From: Monilinia fructicola
Lineage: Eukaryota > Ascomycota > Leotiomycetes > Helotiales > Sclerotiniaceae
Assembly: GCA_008692225.1 (NCBI GenBank)
Contig: VICG01000017.1
Location: 124,001-188,000 of the forward strand
Reading direction: 5' to 3'
DNA length: 64,000 nt
Shown piece after piece: positions 1 through 11,106 of this stretch. Under the pieces are notes generated by a model. The model was not told the origin of the DNA. It saw nothing but the letters and a program-made list of their open reading frames with translations, and did not search any database. Position 1 is the first letter of the stretch, and every line of letters begins with the position of its first letter. Position numbers and translations under genes: made by a program.

Positions 1-738
1 ATTGTTATTACTCTTTTTTGAAAATCTTTAATCTATAAAAAATATCAAATTCTCCCTTTTATATAATCCTTTCTATATAATAATAGTTTACTTTAATTAT
101 TATATTAACTTTAGAATACCCTTTCCAAAATTCAAATGATTTAAATCATATATTGATATTCTATAATAAACAATTATTGATTTATTATACAAATATATCA
201 AACCTTTTATCCCTTCTTATAAATATATCTAAAGTATTTTCAATTCCATTATTATTATATAAAAGGATATACTAAAAATCATATCTAGATTCTTTATTTT
301 AATCTTTTCTGAAATAATTATATTTTATTTATTAAATATATTGTATTTATATTAATTTTTTTTAGAATTTTATCTAATATATATATATGATGTTGAAATC
401 TATTAATAAATTATTTTCATTTAAGTAATAAAAATTTAATGCTTTATTTCGAAATATTAAAAAGAATATTTAAAAAAAACTATTTATTTCAAAGCTTTGT
501 TTAATATAATATTTTATAATAAATCGAGAATTCATAATTGAAACTGTTATTATTCTCATTATACTTTCTTTTAAGTAAATAAAACTTTGATAAATTTAAC
601 AAAATATTCAATGTATAATTTAATTTATAATAAAGAAAGCTGATTTTAAATCAAAATACTTTTTCTTTATTATTAAAATTTGATTTATAATTTGATTTAT
701 AATAATATAATTCGATTTCAAAGCAAAGTAATATAGAA
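1..738. other. AT-rich sequence without recognisable gene
   Basis: Very AT-rich, TpA-rich sequence with no credible reading frame. It abuts the target duplication of the copia element that follows. It is best read as RIP-degraded repeat; no family was recognised in it. Confidence 0.5.
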
Positions 739-743
739 TATAC

Positions 744-903
744 TATTCACAAGTATGAATAGATCAGTGGAATGCATATATTGACTATGTAGGTATAATA
801 AAACTAAAGAATATAAATTTATAGAAATGAAATATTATGTTAGAATATTACTATACTAGCGTATAAATATATGCTCTAGTATATATAACTCAATATTCCA
901 ATA
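744..903 (-). repeat. 3' LTR of the copia element
   Basis: 160 bp, in the sense strand running from TATTGGAATATTGAGT (original TGTTGG) to GTGAATA. It matches the other LTR along its whole length but carries extra transitions: the CACGTG-containing segment of the 5' copy is here TATATA-like. Confidence 0.92.
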
Positions 904-940
904 CTCCCCCAAAAAGAATACTTTCTTTTAATTTTTATAA

Positions 941-1171
941 TTAGTTTTTTACTATTTTTAATATATCCTTAAATCTTTTAAAAGTTACTTTAGGATATAG
1001 CTTTGTGAATCCATTTATTATTATATTATTTGTTTTAATATAATTAGTTTTAATTAATTCTTTTTTAGTGAAATCTCTAATATAATAATAACTTATATCG
1101 ATGTATTTAAACCGTTTATATAAATGTGGATTAATTATAAATATTAAAACTCTTTGATTATCTTTAATCAT
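941..1171 (-). pseudogene. Copia RNase H domain fragment
   Basis: A 76-codon open segment matching the C-terminus of copia polyproteins. NPHLYKRFKYIDISYYYIRD corresponds to the conserved 'NP..H.R.KHIDIRYHFIR' block, and IINGFTKLYPKVTFKRF to the 'ADGLTKPLP...F..F' block. The usual D of the latter is changed to N. It lies just before the polypurine tract and 3' LTR, as expected for the last domain of the element. Confidence 0.85.
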
Positions 1172-3535
1172 TTAAATTATCTCTTTATTTCTTATATATT
1201 CTAATTATTCTAAATTCTTTAAAAATTAAATTATTTATTGCTTTTGTTTAGTAAACATCGTTATTGTAATATATTTTTACTTTTATATTTAAAATAACTA
1301 CAGATGTTTGTTTTTTGCTTGCTTAAAAAATTAATTTACTATAAAATATTACAATTTTTTTAGAAATACTCTTTTAATCGATTTTATTATTTATTTATTT
1401 AAAATTAGTATATATTTTAAATATATTTTATAAGAAATTATATTCTTTGCAAATAATAGATTAAACTTTTTTAAGTTTAAAATATAGCTTTTACTTGATT
1501 ATAAATCTTAAATATTTTATAAAAGTTTTAAATGTAATATTGTAATATTTAGCAAAATTAAACATTAATTACATTAGCCTTTCAAAACTAAAAGAAATAT
1601 CGGGTTTAATGTAAACTATAGAATAAATACAATTATCAATTTTTTATTAATATTTGTTTATATTAATTAATTCATCATTTGAATAAATTGGTTATAATTA
1701 ATTATAATTTAAAAATAGAATTTTTTTTAATGTATATTAACTATATGAAATTTTAAAACAAATAAATATAACATTTAAATACTTTTTTTAATCTATAATT
1801 AAAATCTTGTATTTTTTATCTCAAACAATACATACACCCAGGATCTTACTAATCTTCTTAAGGTCCTTAGTATTAAAGTATACAAAAAGTTGTTTATAAA
1901 ACCATTTAATATTCTTTTTATATTTAATTATATTAACAATATTATTAATATATACAAATAAAACTATATACCTTTAATATATATATAAATATAAATTTAT
2001 AAAACTTTATATAAATTCCATTTTGAAAAGCTTTTTCTTCAAAAAAAAACTCCAATTTTTACTAATTTGCTTTAATTTATATAAACTGTAAAATGTATAA
2101 AAAACATAACCCTTTTTAACATTTATATTTTAAAATAATAAAAAATATATTTTTTCTTTAAAATAAGATTTAATAAACATATTTTTAATATCAAAATAAA
2201 AACATTTTAAATTCTCTTTTGTTATAATAACTAAAAAAAAAGCAAAAAATATTAAACCGAACTATAAAAACAAAAATTTTATTATAATCCTTTTTTAGAA
2301 TTTAATTGAATCCTTTAACAACCAATCTAATTTTAAATCTTTCAACCCTATTATCATAAATTTTAATAATAAAAACCTATTTAATAAAAACCAAATTTGC
2401 TTTATATAATAAAATAAATTCTTTCCAAATTTCATTTTTAACAAATATATTAATTTCTTTTTATATCGCCAAACGCTAATCCAATACATACTTCTCATCG
2501 ATTATAATTTCTCAATACATTCTAGAAATCTTAATCCCAAAAATTTTAGTTATTAACAAAGCTATATCCTTAGAGATTTTTAAATCATCTATTAAAAAAA
2601 TTATAAAGTATAAAAAAATAAAATCTTTTTTTTTATAATCCCTTAAATAATTATTTAGAATAACTATTATAATATATTTAATTAATTTTAAAAGTTCTTC
2701 TTAAAAGAATATAAACAATGTTTATTATATCTTTATATTTCTATTATTTTCTTTTTTATCGTTATTTTAATTTCTTTTTTTTTTCACAAATTATATCTAA
2801 ATCAAAAAATATCTATAAAACTTTTAGAATTAAATATAATAGGAATTTTAACCCTTAAATTAGTATTTCCTAAACTAAATATAATTTTAATAATAGAATT
2901 TTCAATATGCTTTAATTATAACACTTTAGATTTTAATACCTTCTATCTAATTAAAAACAATTTAAATACAATAACATTTAAAAATATTGATTTTTCGATT
3001 TGAAATAATTTGAGTATAATAATATCTAAAGATATTAATTTTTCAATTAAAGTAAATAAAGATTTAGGAATTTATAATCGTTCTCTTAGTTTTTAATCAA
3101 ATTCAGTATTTTTTATCTTTTAAGCTTTCACTACATAATTCCTTAGCTTTAAATTTATATCACTTCTTTTATGGTTTTTATTAATTATAATTTTATACAA
3201 TTAATAAATATATTTCAATTTTAAAGAATAAATTTTAATATGTTTTATAGTATCCTTCGAATATCCTATAAATATATTTATTTTCGTTGTATTTTGTAAT
3301 TTATTATATTGTTATTTATTTAAAATAGTTTTTGGATTAATATAGATATAACATTTGCTTTCCCAGATTTTGCAAATATTAATATTTGGTAAAATATTTA
3401 TAAAAGCTTTAAATGAACTTTAATCAATACCATTTGCATTTAATTTTATATTAATACGATTTTTGATATATACATCATATTCTACAGCCTCATCCCAAAA
3501 TTCTAATAGCAAATAAGTTTCTTTTAATATTGCCC

Positions 3536-3745
3536 TTATATCAGATTCTGCAGTTCAAATATTACATTCAGCAAATCCATTTTGATGAGATGATATAATA
3601 ACTGTAACTTCGGAACAAATACAGGTAAGAGTTCTAATGCATTATCAGTCCTAGCTACTACTATAGGAATTCCAGTAGCAAATTTAATCTCCTGCTTCCA
3701 TTTCTTTAATATTAATACTATATTACTCTTATATTTTAAAAGCAA
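3536..3745 (-). pseudogene. Copia integrase core fragment
   Basis: A 69-codon open segment. The stretch around KKWKQEIKFATGIPIVVARTDNALEL matches the copia integrase block that ends in the catalytic 'R.DN..E' motif, and LYHLIKMDLLNVIFELQNLI is a degraded form of 'SSPYTPQQNGVAERMNRTI'. There is no start codon in context. It is part of the RIP-mutated polyprotein. Confidence 0.82.
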
Positions 3746-4042
3746 AATCCAATTTATTTTAATTACACTATCGATAATAAAAATAAAGTATTTGTTACTT
3801 CAAAATGTTTTTAAAAATGGATTTGCAATATCGAATTAGATTAATTCTAACCTATTAGATTTTTGCATACTCAATTAATTCAGAATTCGATTTATTATTT
3901 TTGTAAAAACATAAACTTCGTAAATATTCAAGATTGTAGAAACTTTGATAAAATCTTAAAGAATAATCATTTTGTAAAGGTTTTTAATTTTATCAAAGTT
4001 TAAATAATTAAAATGTTAATATTAAAAAAAATATTTTTCTTT

Positions 4043-4315
4043 TTATAATATAATTAATTCTTTAGTTTCGTTTTTAATACCATTAATAATTTCTGTAGTA
4101 AATATATATAATATTTGTATAAATAATTTTAAATCCTTATAATTAAAATTTATATACAAGATAATATACATTCCATCTTTAATTTTTGCTTTTAAAATTT
4201 TAATATTCTTCAAAATAAAATATATCGCTTTATAATTAAATTTGCTTTTAAGTTTTACTTCGCAAATTCTTTTAGCGAAAAACAAATTAACTTTTAATCC
4301 TAATATATATAACAC
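4043..4315 (-). pseudogene. Copia GAG-pre-integrase fragment
   Basis: A 90-codon open segment beginning LYILGLKVNLFFAKRIC, the conserved 'VLYVPGLK.NLLS..RI' motif of the GAG-pre-integrase region. IYFILKNIKILKAKIKDGMY follows, as in fungal copia elements. It lies between the integrase fragment and the degraded gag region near 4.5-5.9 kb. Confidence 0.82.
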
Positions 4316-5949
4316 TTCTACTAATAAAGTTTTTATACTATTCTTGTATATTATATTTATTATTCCTTATTAATTCAAATATATAATCCCCCCACCAACC
4401 GTTATCTTTTGTTGTAAAATAAAAGTTAAATTTTTAAAAAAGAAATGTTAATTAAATATATATAAAGAGATATTAATATTAATATATTATAATAATAAAG
4501 ATACTTTATTAATACTTTTTTTAGTAAAATGATTATATTCAGATCCAAAGTTGTTTTCATTAGTATTCTTGGAAATAGAATTAATAATATAAGCATTATA
4601 TTTACACTTCCAATCCTTCCCTTTAGGGCTAATTAACTTTCGTTGTTTTTTCTAATATTTATTATCACTCTTTAAAAAACGTTTTACATATTTAAATTAA
4701 AAATATATTGAAATAGAATAGCCTATCTTCTTATAAAGCTTATATACAATCATAAATATATTAATATTAAAATCTATAATAGTTTTATTACATCATTAAA
4801 TTAAAATATATTTTTTGCTTTTTGCAAAATATACTAATTTAATTGTAAATTTAACCTTAACCTCCTTAATTTAAAGATGCTTAATCTTTGAATTAATAAT
4901 AAAAGTATTATTAATAATTTATATAATATTAAAAATAATTTTATACTCCTCTAAAAAAGAAAATGATAGGCTTTAAAACAATAATTTATTAGTACAAATA
5001 GAATCTATAGTTAAATCTATAAATATAAATTTACATCGAAGTTTTTTAAGCTTATCCCATACATTAATAATAATTATTTCTAAATTAAAAATAAAACTCT
5101 TAATTTTGAAAAGATATTAATTAATAATAACCTTATTGATTTGAAAGTATTTGATTTTTAAGTAATTTTAAAAGTCTTTAATTATATCGTATTCATCCAT
5201 TAAAACTTTATTATTATTTGTTAAAAAATAATAAATATAGGATAATACATTAGTTTTGTTCTTATTGAATTTAGCCTTTTTATTGATATTAAAACGAATT
5301 TTAGTTTGCTTTTTCGAATCGAATATTAGATTTTTAAAATCTGAAATAAAATCTTTAATGTTTTCGATTTATGCGAATTTTTGTAAAGTTGTTTTGTATA
5401 TATAAAACCAGTTTTTTTCTTGAAGTTAAATCTTTATTTGATAAGTTTATCTCTTATAATTCTTTTGAATAAGATTAATAATATACTTGGATTTATAATT
5501 CTTAGATCTTGGGTTGTTGTTATTTATTTTGAATAATTTGTATCGAAATTTAAAGGTATTATATAGGATTTTAATTAAAGAAAAAAGACTTTTTGAATTG
5601 TTATAATAAAGGATGCATTTGTTTTAATTTCTGATTTTTTTTATGCAAAAATAAAATGATTTTAAAGTGATGAATTTTCAAAATGATTAATACTTTGATA
5701 TTGTTATAACAATTTATACTTCAAAAATTCTTTTTAAGCAATAACCTATAATCTTTTGTTATACTATAGTACGATATAAATAGTTATTTCATTATAGCTA
5801 CTTAGCTTATAAATTTGCTGTATAATTCGTTTGTAAGTATTAACGTTGTATTATATTAAAACGCTTATCATTAATTTTACTTAAAATATTGTAAACTTTA
5901 TAAATATCTTCGATTGTAGTTTTAATATAGGGTATTTAGGTTTATAATT

Positions 5950-6109
5950 TATTCATAAGTATAAATAGATTAGTGGAATGTATATATTAATTATGTAAAT
6001 ATAATAGAACTAAAGAATATAAATCTATAAAAGTGGAATATTATATTAAAATACTACTGTACTAGCGCATAAGCACGTGCCCTAGTACACGTGACTCAAT
6101 ATTCCAACA
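5950..6109 (-). repeat. 5' LTR of the copia element
   Basis: 160 bp beginning TGTTGGAATATTGAGTCACG in the sense strand. It keeps GCGC and two CACGTG hexamers that the 3' LTR has lost, so it is visibly less mutated than its partner. The hexamers could be E-box-like promoter sites of the element; this is inference. Confidence 0.92.
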
Positions 6110-6114
6110 TATAC

Positions 6115-7366
6115 GCATAATAGTATGAAAAATACAGAGGCTAGGAAAGGCTATAAATAAGTAGCTTAAATCCTTATAGAAAAAATTTACCTTAATACTT
6201 ATTTTTATAAGATAAAAAGAGTTTTATATTATATTAATATTAAAGTAATTATATTTATATATATATAATAAGCTTTAGCTTTCCTTATATAATACTATTT
6301 ATAGTATTATATCTCGCTTAGCATATACTACCCCTGACTAACGCATAGCCTTATAAGAATTATAAACTATAAAGAAAAAAGAGGTAGCTATAAGAGAAGA
6401 ACCCTATATATACGTCTTAGCTCTATGAATTCCTTAAGCCTCTATTCCTTCTTTAATACCTTATATATTTTAAGTTTTATTTCTTAATAGTATTATACTA
6501 TGTTTATTATATTATTTATCTATTTATTTAGTTACTTCTAGTATATAAAAACTATCAATAAGCTTTTATAAATTTAAAAATTACTTTCCCTTATTATAAT
6601 AAATATAATATAGATTATTATCAATATATATTAGAGAATATATTATAATAAGTAAAGACTTAAAGAGTAGTATTAAGCTCGCTAAGGTTAAACATAATTA
6701 ATTTATATTTGATTATAAGTTTATTAATTAATCTTAAATTATTAATTTCTAATATGAAATGTCTATTTTATTTATATACTAGAAAGCGATATTTGAAAAG
6801 TAATAATAATACTCTTATAATTAAAAGTGAATATTACTAATTATAAGATAATTTTATTATTATAATTAAAAACCAATTAAAAACCATATAATAGGTGAGA
6901 AAAGAAGAAAGATTTTTTTTAGATTAATTTAAAGATATTATTTTAACTCCTAATGAAAAAATAATTTATAAAGAAATAAAGAAAAGAAAAGATAGTATAG
7001 ACTATAAAAATTAATAATATAACTAATTATATTAATAATAGTAGAATAATAAAGATTATTATAGACTATATTACTATTATTATAAAAGATTTATTTTTAT
7101 TTTCTTTAAACAGTCTTAATAAAAGATATATATTTTTAGACTTTCTAGTATTACTTTTATATTACTATTATTATATAATCTATTAGCCTTATACTAGTAT
7201 ATAGTTTATTTTAATATATCTTTTTTCTCTCGATCTAGATTATCAATAAATTATATTACTTTTAATTTAAGACATGTATATAATAGATATATTCTATTAT
7301 AACGCATGATATCTATAAACTATATAATTCTAATAATAAATAATATAATATATAATACGGTAAATT
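6115..7366. other. AT-rich interval with a dispersed repeat block
   Basis: No gene seen. The only informative part is a roughly 65-bp block at about 6290-6353 (with CGCTTAGCATATACTACCCC) that recurs at about 25079-25147. The remainder looks like RIP-degraded repeat. Confidence 0.5.
6290..6353. repeat. Dispersed repeat block, copy 1
   Basis: Nearly identical to about 25079-25147, including TATACTACCCCTGACTA and CGCATAGCCTTA. Its position ahead of clearly degraded sequence in both places suggests the end of an LTR or other mobile element, but no partner end was identified. Confidence 0.6.
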
Positions 7367-8240
7367 ACTCTTATATTATGAAAAATCAAAAAAATTATTT
7401 TTAAACTATAAAAATTAAGGTAATTTTATTATAATGCTATATAAATTCTATTTAAAAACTATAGAATCTAAGGTTTTATAATAGATTTTCTATATTAATA
7501 AATTAATAATTATATTATTTCAAAATGAAATAGCTAAAATAGAATAACTGAAATAAAAGGGCTAAAATGAAATGATCGAAATGAAAGGACCGAAATAAAA
7601 TGATTGAAATGAAAAAGTTAGGAATAGAATAATTAGAATGGAAAGGCTAGAATGAAAGGGCCGAAATAAAATAACTAAAATGAAAAGATCGAGAATGGAA
7701 AAGTTGGAATGGAAGGGCCAAAATGGAAGGGTTGGTGGAATAAAAGGGTTAGAACGGAATGGCCGAAATGGAAGGGTTGGAAATGGAAGGATCGAAATGG
7801 AAGGGCTAGAATGGAAGGATCAGAATAAAAGGGTTAGAATAGAAGGGCTAGAATAAAATAGCCAGAATGGAATGATTGGAATAGAAGGGCCAGAATAGAA
7901 GGGCCAGAGTAGAAGGGCCGAAATAGTTGATCATCTTCGAAATGGCCGAAATGGTTAACCACCTTTGAAATGGCCGGAATAATCAAGCTACAAATGTAGG
8001 ATGGAAATTCGGAGCTTTTTTGCTTACTAATAATTGATTAATAAAAATATTAGATTTTAAAAAATTTATAATTTATCATTTAAATTCTAGCTTTTTTAAA
8101 TAGAATTTAATTTAAAATCTAAATTAGATTTTATTTAAAAAAGCTAGAATTTATATAGTATTATAGTAAAATAAGTTCGATTTTTATAGTAGTAAAGAAT
8201 AATTATTTCGATTTTTTATAATATAAGAGTAATTTACTAT
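7367..8240. mobile_element. Family W inverted-repeat element, copy 1
   Basis: Terminal inverted repeats of about 100 bp. The left end reads CGGTAAATTACTCTTATATT and the right end is its reverse complement, ending AGTAATTTACTA. Each repeat contains two tandem versions of a unit resembling TTACTCTTATACTATAAAAA followed by TCGAA. Inside lies a degenerate GA-rich minisatellite (about 7535-7985). No transposase frame was seen, so it would be non-autonomous. Other copies are at 31572-32251, 32793-33373, 59178-59953 and a partial one near 44090-44237. Confidence 0.8.
7535..7985. repeat. Degenerate GGAATGG-type minisatellite inside W copy 1
   Basis: Irregular units of about 9-13 bp built from GAATGGAAGGGCCGAAAT and variants, running for about 450 bp. 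It is far more G-rich than the surroundings. The same repeat occupies the centre of the other W copies, so it is part of the element and not a local expansion. Confidence 0.8.
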
Positions 8241-8534
8241 ATATAATATACCTATTATAGTATACTAATTAGATTTATAATTCTAAACTTATAAATAGTC
8301 TTAATAGTATTATAAGTCTATATTATAATTAGTACTCTTTCTCGCTATATTAGATTGATTTTATAAAAATAAAGACTTCCCTTGTATTTCTTAAAATCGA
8401 GGAATATAAAATGAGACTATAGATTCCATAGTTGCTTTTTCAGGATTCGGTTGGAAGGTGGATCGATTGCTATTATGAATTTTCTTATTTAGAACTATTC
8501 CCATTTACCTAAATGTTTTCTGATTTACACAACT
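8241..8534. other. Transition from AT-rich repeat to gene island 1
   Basis: Base composition rises gradually across this stretch and no reading frame is supported. The last 150 bases probably form the 3' flank of the minus-strand gene that ends at 8535. Confidence 0.4.
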
Positions 8535-10459
8535 TTATTTCATATACAAATGCCATAATTGCGGTACCCTAGAGCTCCCCGTCCCCTCCCCTTCCTTTAA
8601 CCTCTCCAAAACCCCCCAAACCCCCCTCTCCAATCCCTTAGCAAACTCCCCTCTTCGCCCTGCCCACTCTCCAACTTCCTGCACCCACCCCTCTAACAAC
8701 CGATCCCACACCTCATATTCCGCCCTCCAGTCCCCCATTCCCCAGAGTAATCCGGGGATTCGGGGTAGTAACGCACAATATTTTGTTTCTCCGTTTGCGC
8801 CTCCCTCTTCATCCTCGTACACATATTCACCCCCACCTACCACAGAAACCTTATACCACCCCTCCAAAAGGCCCTCCAAACACTCCATCTGCCGCTCCAA
8901 ACCCTCTTTCCAACCCTCCAGCCTGCCCAAAAGCCACACCCCCATCATCACCCGCTAGCCCCCTCAACTCCTCCAACTCCCCACCAGCCCCCACCAAACA
9001 ATCGGAATCACACTCCCCTCAACCCATTCACCTCCTCCCCAAACTCCTCCCTTCTCAAACCCGCACCCAAATCCACCATCAACCCCCGTATCCCATCTAT
9101 CTCCCCTAAACCTCTCTTTACATCATGCTCTAGCACTTTCATCACCCCTCTCACCTCCTCAACATACGAATCCCAATCCGTACGTAACGTCTGAATGTCT
9201 CTGATTATATCATGTTGAAGTCTATCAATGCATTTAGTGCGTTGCCAGTAATCAATGCGGTAGAAGTGGTACCAAGGGGAACTGTATAGAGAGTATTTTA
9301 GAGCAAGGGAGTGGGTGAGGTGGGAGAGATGGGCTTGGGTTTTGTATGTCAGGGAATAAGTTGTTTGGGAGAGGGATTGGATGCTACGGAGAAGGGTGGT
9401 GTGCTGGTGGGATTGGGATGTTGAGAGGGCGGTGAGGGTTTGTAAGAGGGAAGGGAGGGTGTGAAGAGGTGCGTTAGGTTGGGGGTTTGGGGGGAGGGGA
9501 GGGAAGGGATAGAGTGGAGGGTTGAGAGGATGGTTGAGAGGAGGTGTTCTAGGTGGGTTCTGAGAGCGGGGGTAAGATTTGGGGGGAGGGAGAGGAATTC
9601 GAAGGAGGCGAGGAGGGTTTGTTCGATGTTGGGGTTACATTTTGGTTTTGTGGTTGGGCGATATAAATGGATTTGAAATTGAGAAGGATGAGGTTGCGAA
9701 AGGATTTCGATATGATTTGGATTGGTATGATCTCGTTGTCGTTGGTTTTACCTTTGTTGCATCAGGTTGGAAGGTATAAGTATCCCTCAATCGATAATCT
9801 GTATTATCAATATACTCCTTTGCATATTCAAACCTCTCTCCCACCCTCATGCCCCCCAAACTCCTACCAAGCCCAACCTCTCTCAAATCACCTATTCCCC
9901 TCAAACTCCCCAACACTCCATCGACCCCCCATCTCACATTTCCCATCACACATAACCAAGGATGCCATATACACCAAAGCGAACTTTTAATCCCTGCAAT
10001 CAAATCCAAGATCAAATAAAGGATGCTGCGAAAAGTATAAAGAAGCGATATGATAATGATGAATTTAGGAATCCAAGACTGGCGAAAGGTGGTGAGGGAT
10101 GTGAAGGGGGCGAGGAAAAAGGGAGAGAGATGGAGAAGGGGAATAAAGTAGGGAGCAAAGGAGGAGAAGAATGAAAGAGCCAAAGTAAAGAGGGTTCTTG
10201 ATTTTCTTTTACTTTTTGGTGTGACATGATGATGCAATGAAGAGTGTTTTAGGGGTTTGGAGGATCTCGATTTTGATTTTGATTTTGATTTTGATTTTGA
10301 TTTTGATTTTGATTTTGATTTTGATTGATATTTGGAATATGGTGATGGTGATGGTGACGGTGATGGTGATGGTGATGGTGATGGTGATGGTGATGGTGGT
10401 GATGGTGATGGTGATGGTGATGGTGATGGTGATGGTGATGGTGATGGTGAATGGGACAT
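8535..10459 (-). CDS. Unnamed membrane/coiled-coil protein, frame broken
   Basis: I do not recognise a named family. The first segment (10459-9635, 274 codons) has about 18 Ser-Pro dipeptides (residues 4-40), a Lys-Ser array (about 46-65), then hydrophobic stretches at about 89-119 and 133-157 (FIIIISLLYTFRSILYLILD) that look like membrane spans. Downstream the open frame changes repeatedly: a helical segment containing EQTLLASFEFLSLPPNLTPA (about 9636-9500); a long one in the first frame (about 9472-9008, with SPWYHFYRIDYWQRTKCIDR); then 8951-8535 (with LLGRLEGWKEGLERQMECLE). The last two look coiled-coil. A TAA at 9635-9637 and shifts near C/G runs (9483-9496 and about 8955-9010) separate the pieces. 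An intron beginning at GTAAAA after residues FQPDATK is an alternative for the first break. The gene is divergent from the one starting near 11107. It is probably one gene, decayed or carrying assembly indels. Confidence 0.5.
10269..10327. repeat. (ATTTTG)n hexanucleotide array
   Basis: About ten units. Read on the minus strand within the reading frame that starts at 10459, it encodes the Lys-Ser repeat of the predicted membrane protein, so it is a coding microsatellite. Confidence 0.85.
10339..10449. repeat. (GGTGAT)n hexanucleotide array
   Basis: About eighteen units with one short GGTGGT interruption. On the minus strand it encodes the N-terminal Ser-Pro repeat of the gene starting at 10459. 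The period of six keeps the frame whatever the copy number. Confidence 0.85.
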
Positions 10460-11106
10460 TTTGATATTGGTGTTGATGTTGATGGTAATGTTGATGTTAC
10501 TGTTGTCGTTATCATTATCAGTATTTTTCTGGTGAGTTCGTAGCTCTGACCCTTGGCTTGATCAATATCTTATCGTTATCAGACTATTATTATCTGTTCT
10601 TCATAGTTCCCTCTCTTATCGTTATCGTTATCATTGCATTGTCGTTTTTCGTTTTGATCTTGTTAAGGTTTCCAAGGTTACTAACTGATTACCTACTAGG
10701 TACCTAGGTAGCTAGCTACTTATTACACATCTTATAGCAATCAATATCTATCTATTCATCCTAAGAATTCTTTCAACATCCATCAATCATCCTTCAAGTG
10801 AACGAAGATACGAGATCGATATATCGTTTGATGATAATCATAAGTTCAAGTTTGAAATTCTGATGTTGGTAAGACTTACAATCGAGAGTGAAATGGAAGT
10901 ATGGATGATGGATTTCTTTGTGTTGGTCATTGCATGTTTGAAAGTATCTCCTCAACTTTCCATCTCCTGCAGAATGCGAAGAACCCTTATGAATAAAGAT
11001 GAAGATGGAAGAACATCTTGACTTCCATCCTTTAATTCTCCTTTCTTGGTCGAATTTCAAATCTACTCTTATCAAATACCATTCAATACTATACCATTCA
11101 TTCAAT
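10460..11106. promoter_or_regulatory. Bidirectional promoter region of gene island 1
   Basis: About 650 bp lie between the divergent starts at 10459 (minus) and 11107 (plus). It holds clustered TTATCGTTATC motifs (about 10572-10582 and 10617-10634), in reverse GATAACGATAA, which resemble GATA-factor sites, and a palindrome-rich stretch, CTAGGTACCTAGGTAGCTAG (about 10696-10715). No TATA box can be assigned with confidence. Regulation by a GATA-type factor is inference from motif density only. Confidence 0.4.

Larger units (their letters stand above)
744..6109 (-). mobile_element. Complete RIP-degraded Ty1/copia LTR retrotransposon
   Basis: Two direct 160-bp LTRs (744-903 and 5950-6109) are flanked by the 5-bp target duplication TATAC (739-743 and 6110-6114), so the element is 5366 bp and full length. 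The coding strand is minus. Surviving fragments occur in the expected copia order: GAG-pre-integrase (about 4043-4400, with LYILGLKVNLFFAKRIC), integrase core (3536-3745, with TGIPIVVARTDNALEL), reverse transcriptase (about 1.8-2.8 kb) and RNase H (941-1171, with IINGFTKLYPKVTFKRF). The RT catalytic YVDD now reads YINN near 1921-1965, a change expected from C-to-T mutation on the opposite strand. A purine run, GGGGGAG in the sense strand, lies directly before the 3' LTR as a polypurine tract. Stops in every frame make it non-functional as it stands. Confidence 0.93.

Noticed and set aside
2295..2498. Independent small gene on the minus strand
   Set aside because: It lies in the reverse transcriptase region of the copia element between recognised domains and is part of that degraded polyprotein.
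7535..7985. CRISPR-like or telomeric array
   Set aside because: Units are irregular, without constant repeats and unique spacers, and no TTAGGG-type repeat is present; the array lies inside a transposon-like element.
8783..9109. Plus-strand Pro/His-rich open frame over the minus-strand gene
   Set aside because: It is the complement of the G-rich coding strand; low-complexity composition and no support other than openness.
10237..10535. Plus-strand Ile/Leu and Asp-Gly repeat frames and a His-repeat minus frame over the hexanucleotide arrays
   Set aside because: Hexanucleotide arrays stay open in several frames. Only the minus-strand Ser-Pro/Lys-Ser frame continues into non-repetitive protein with membrane segments.
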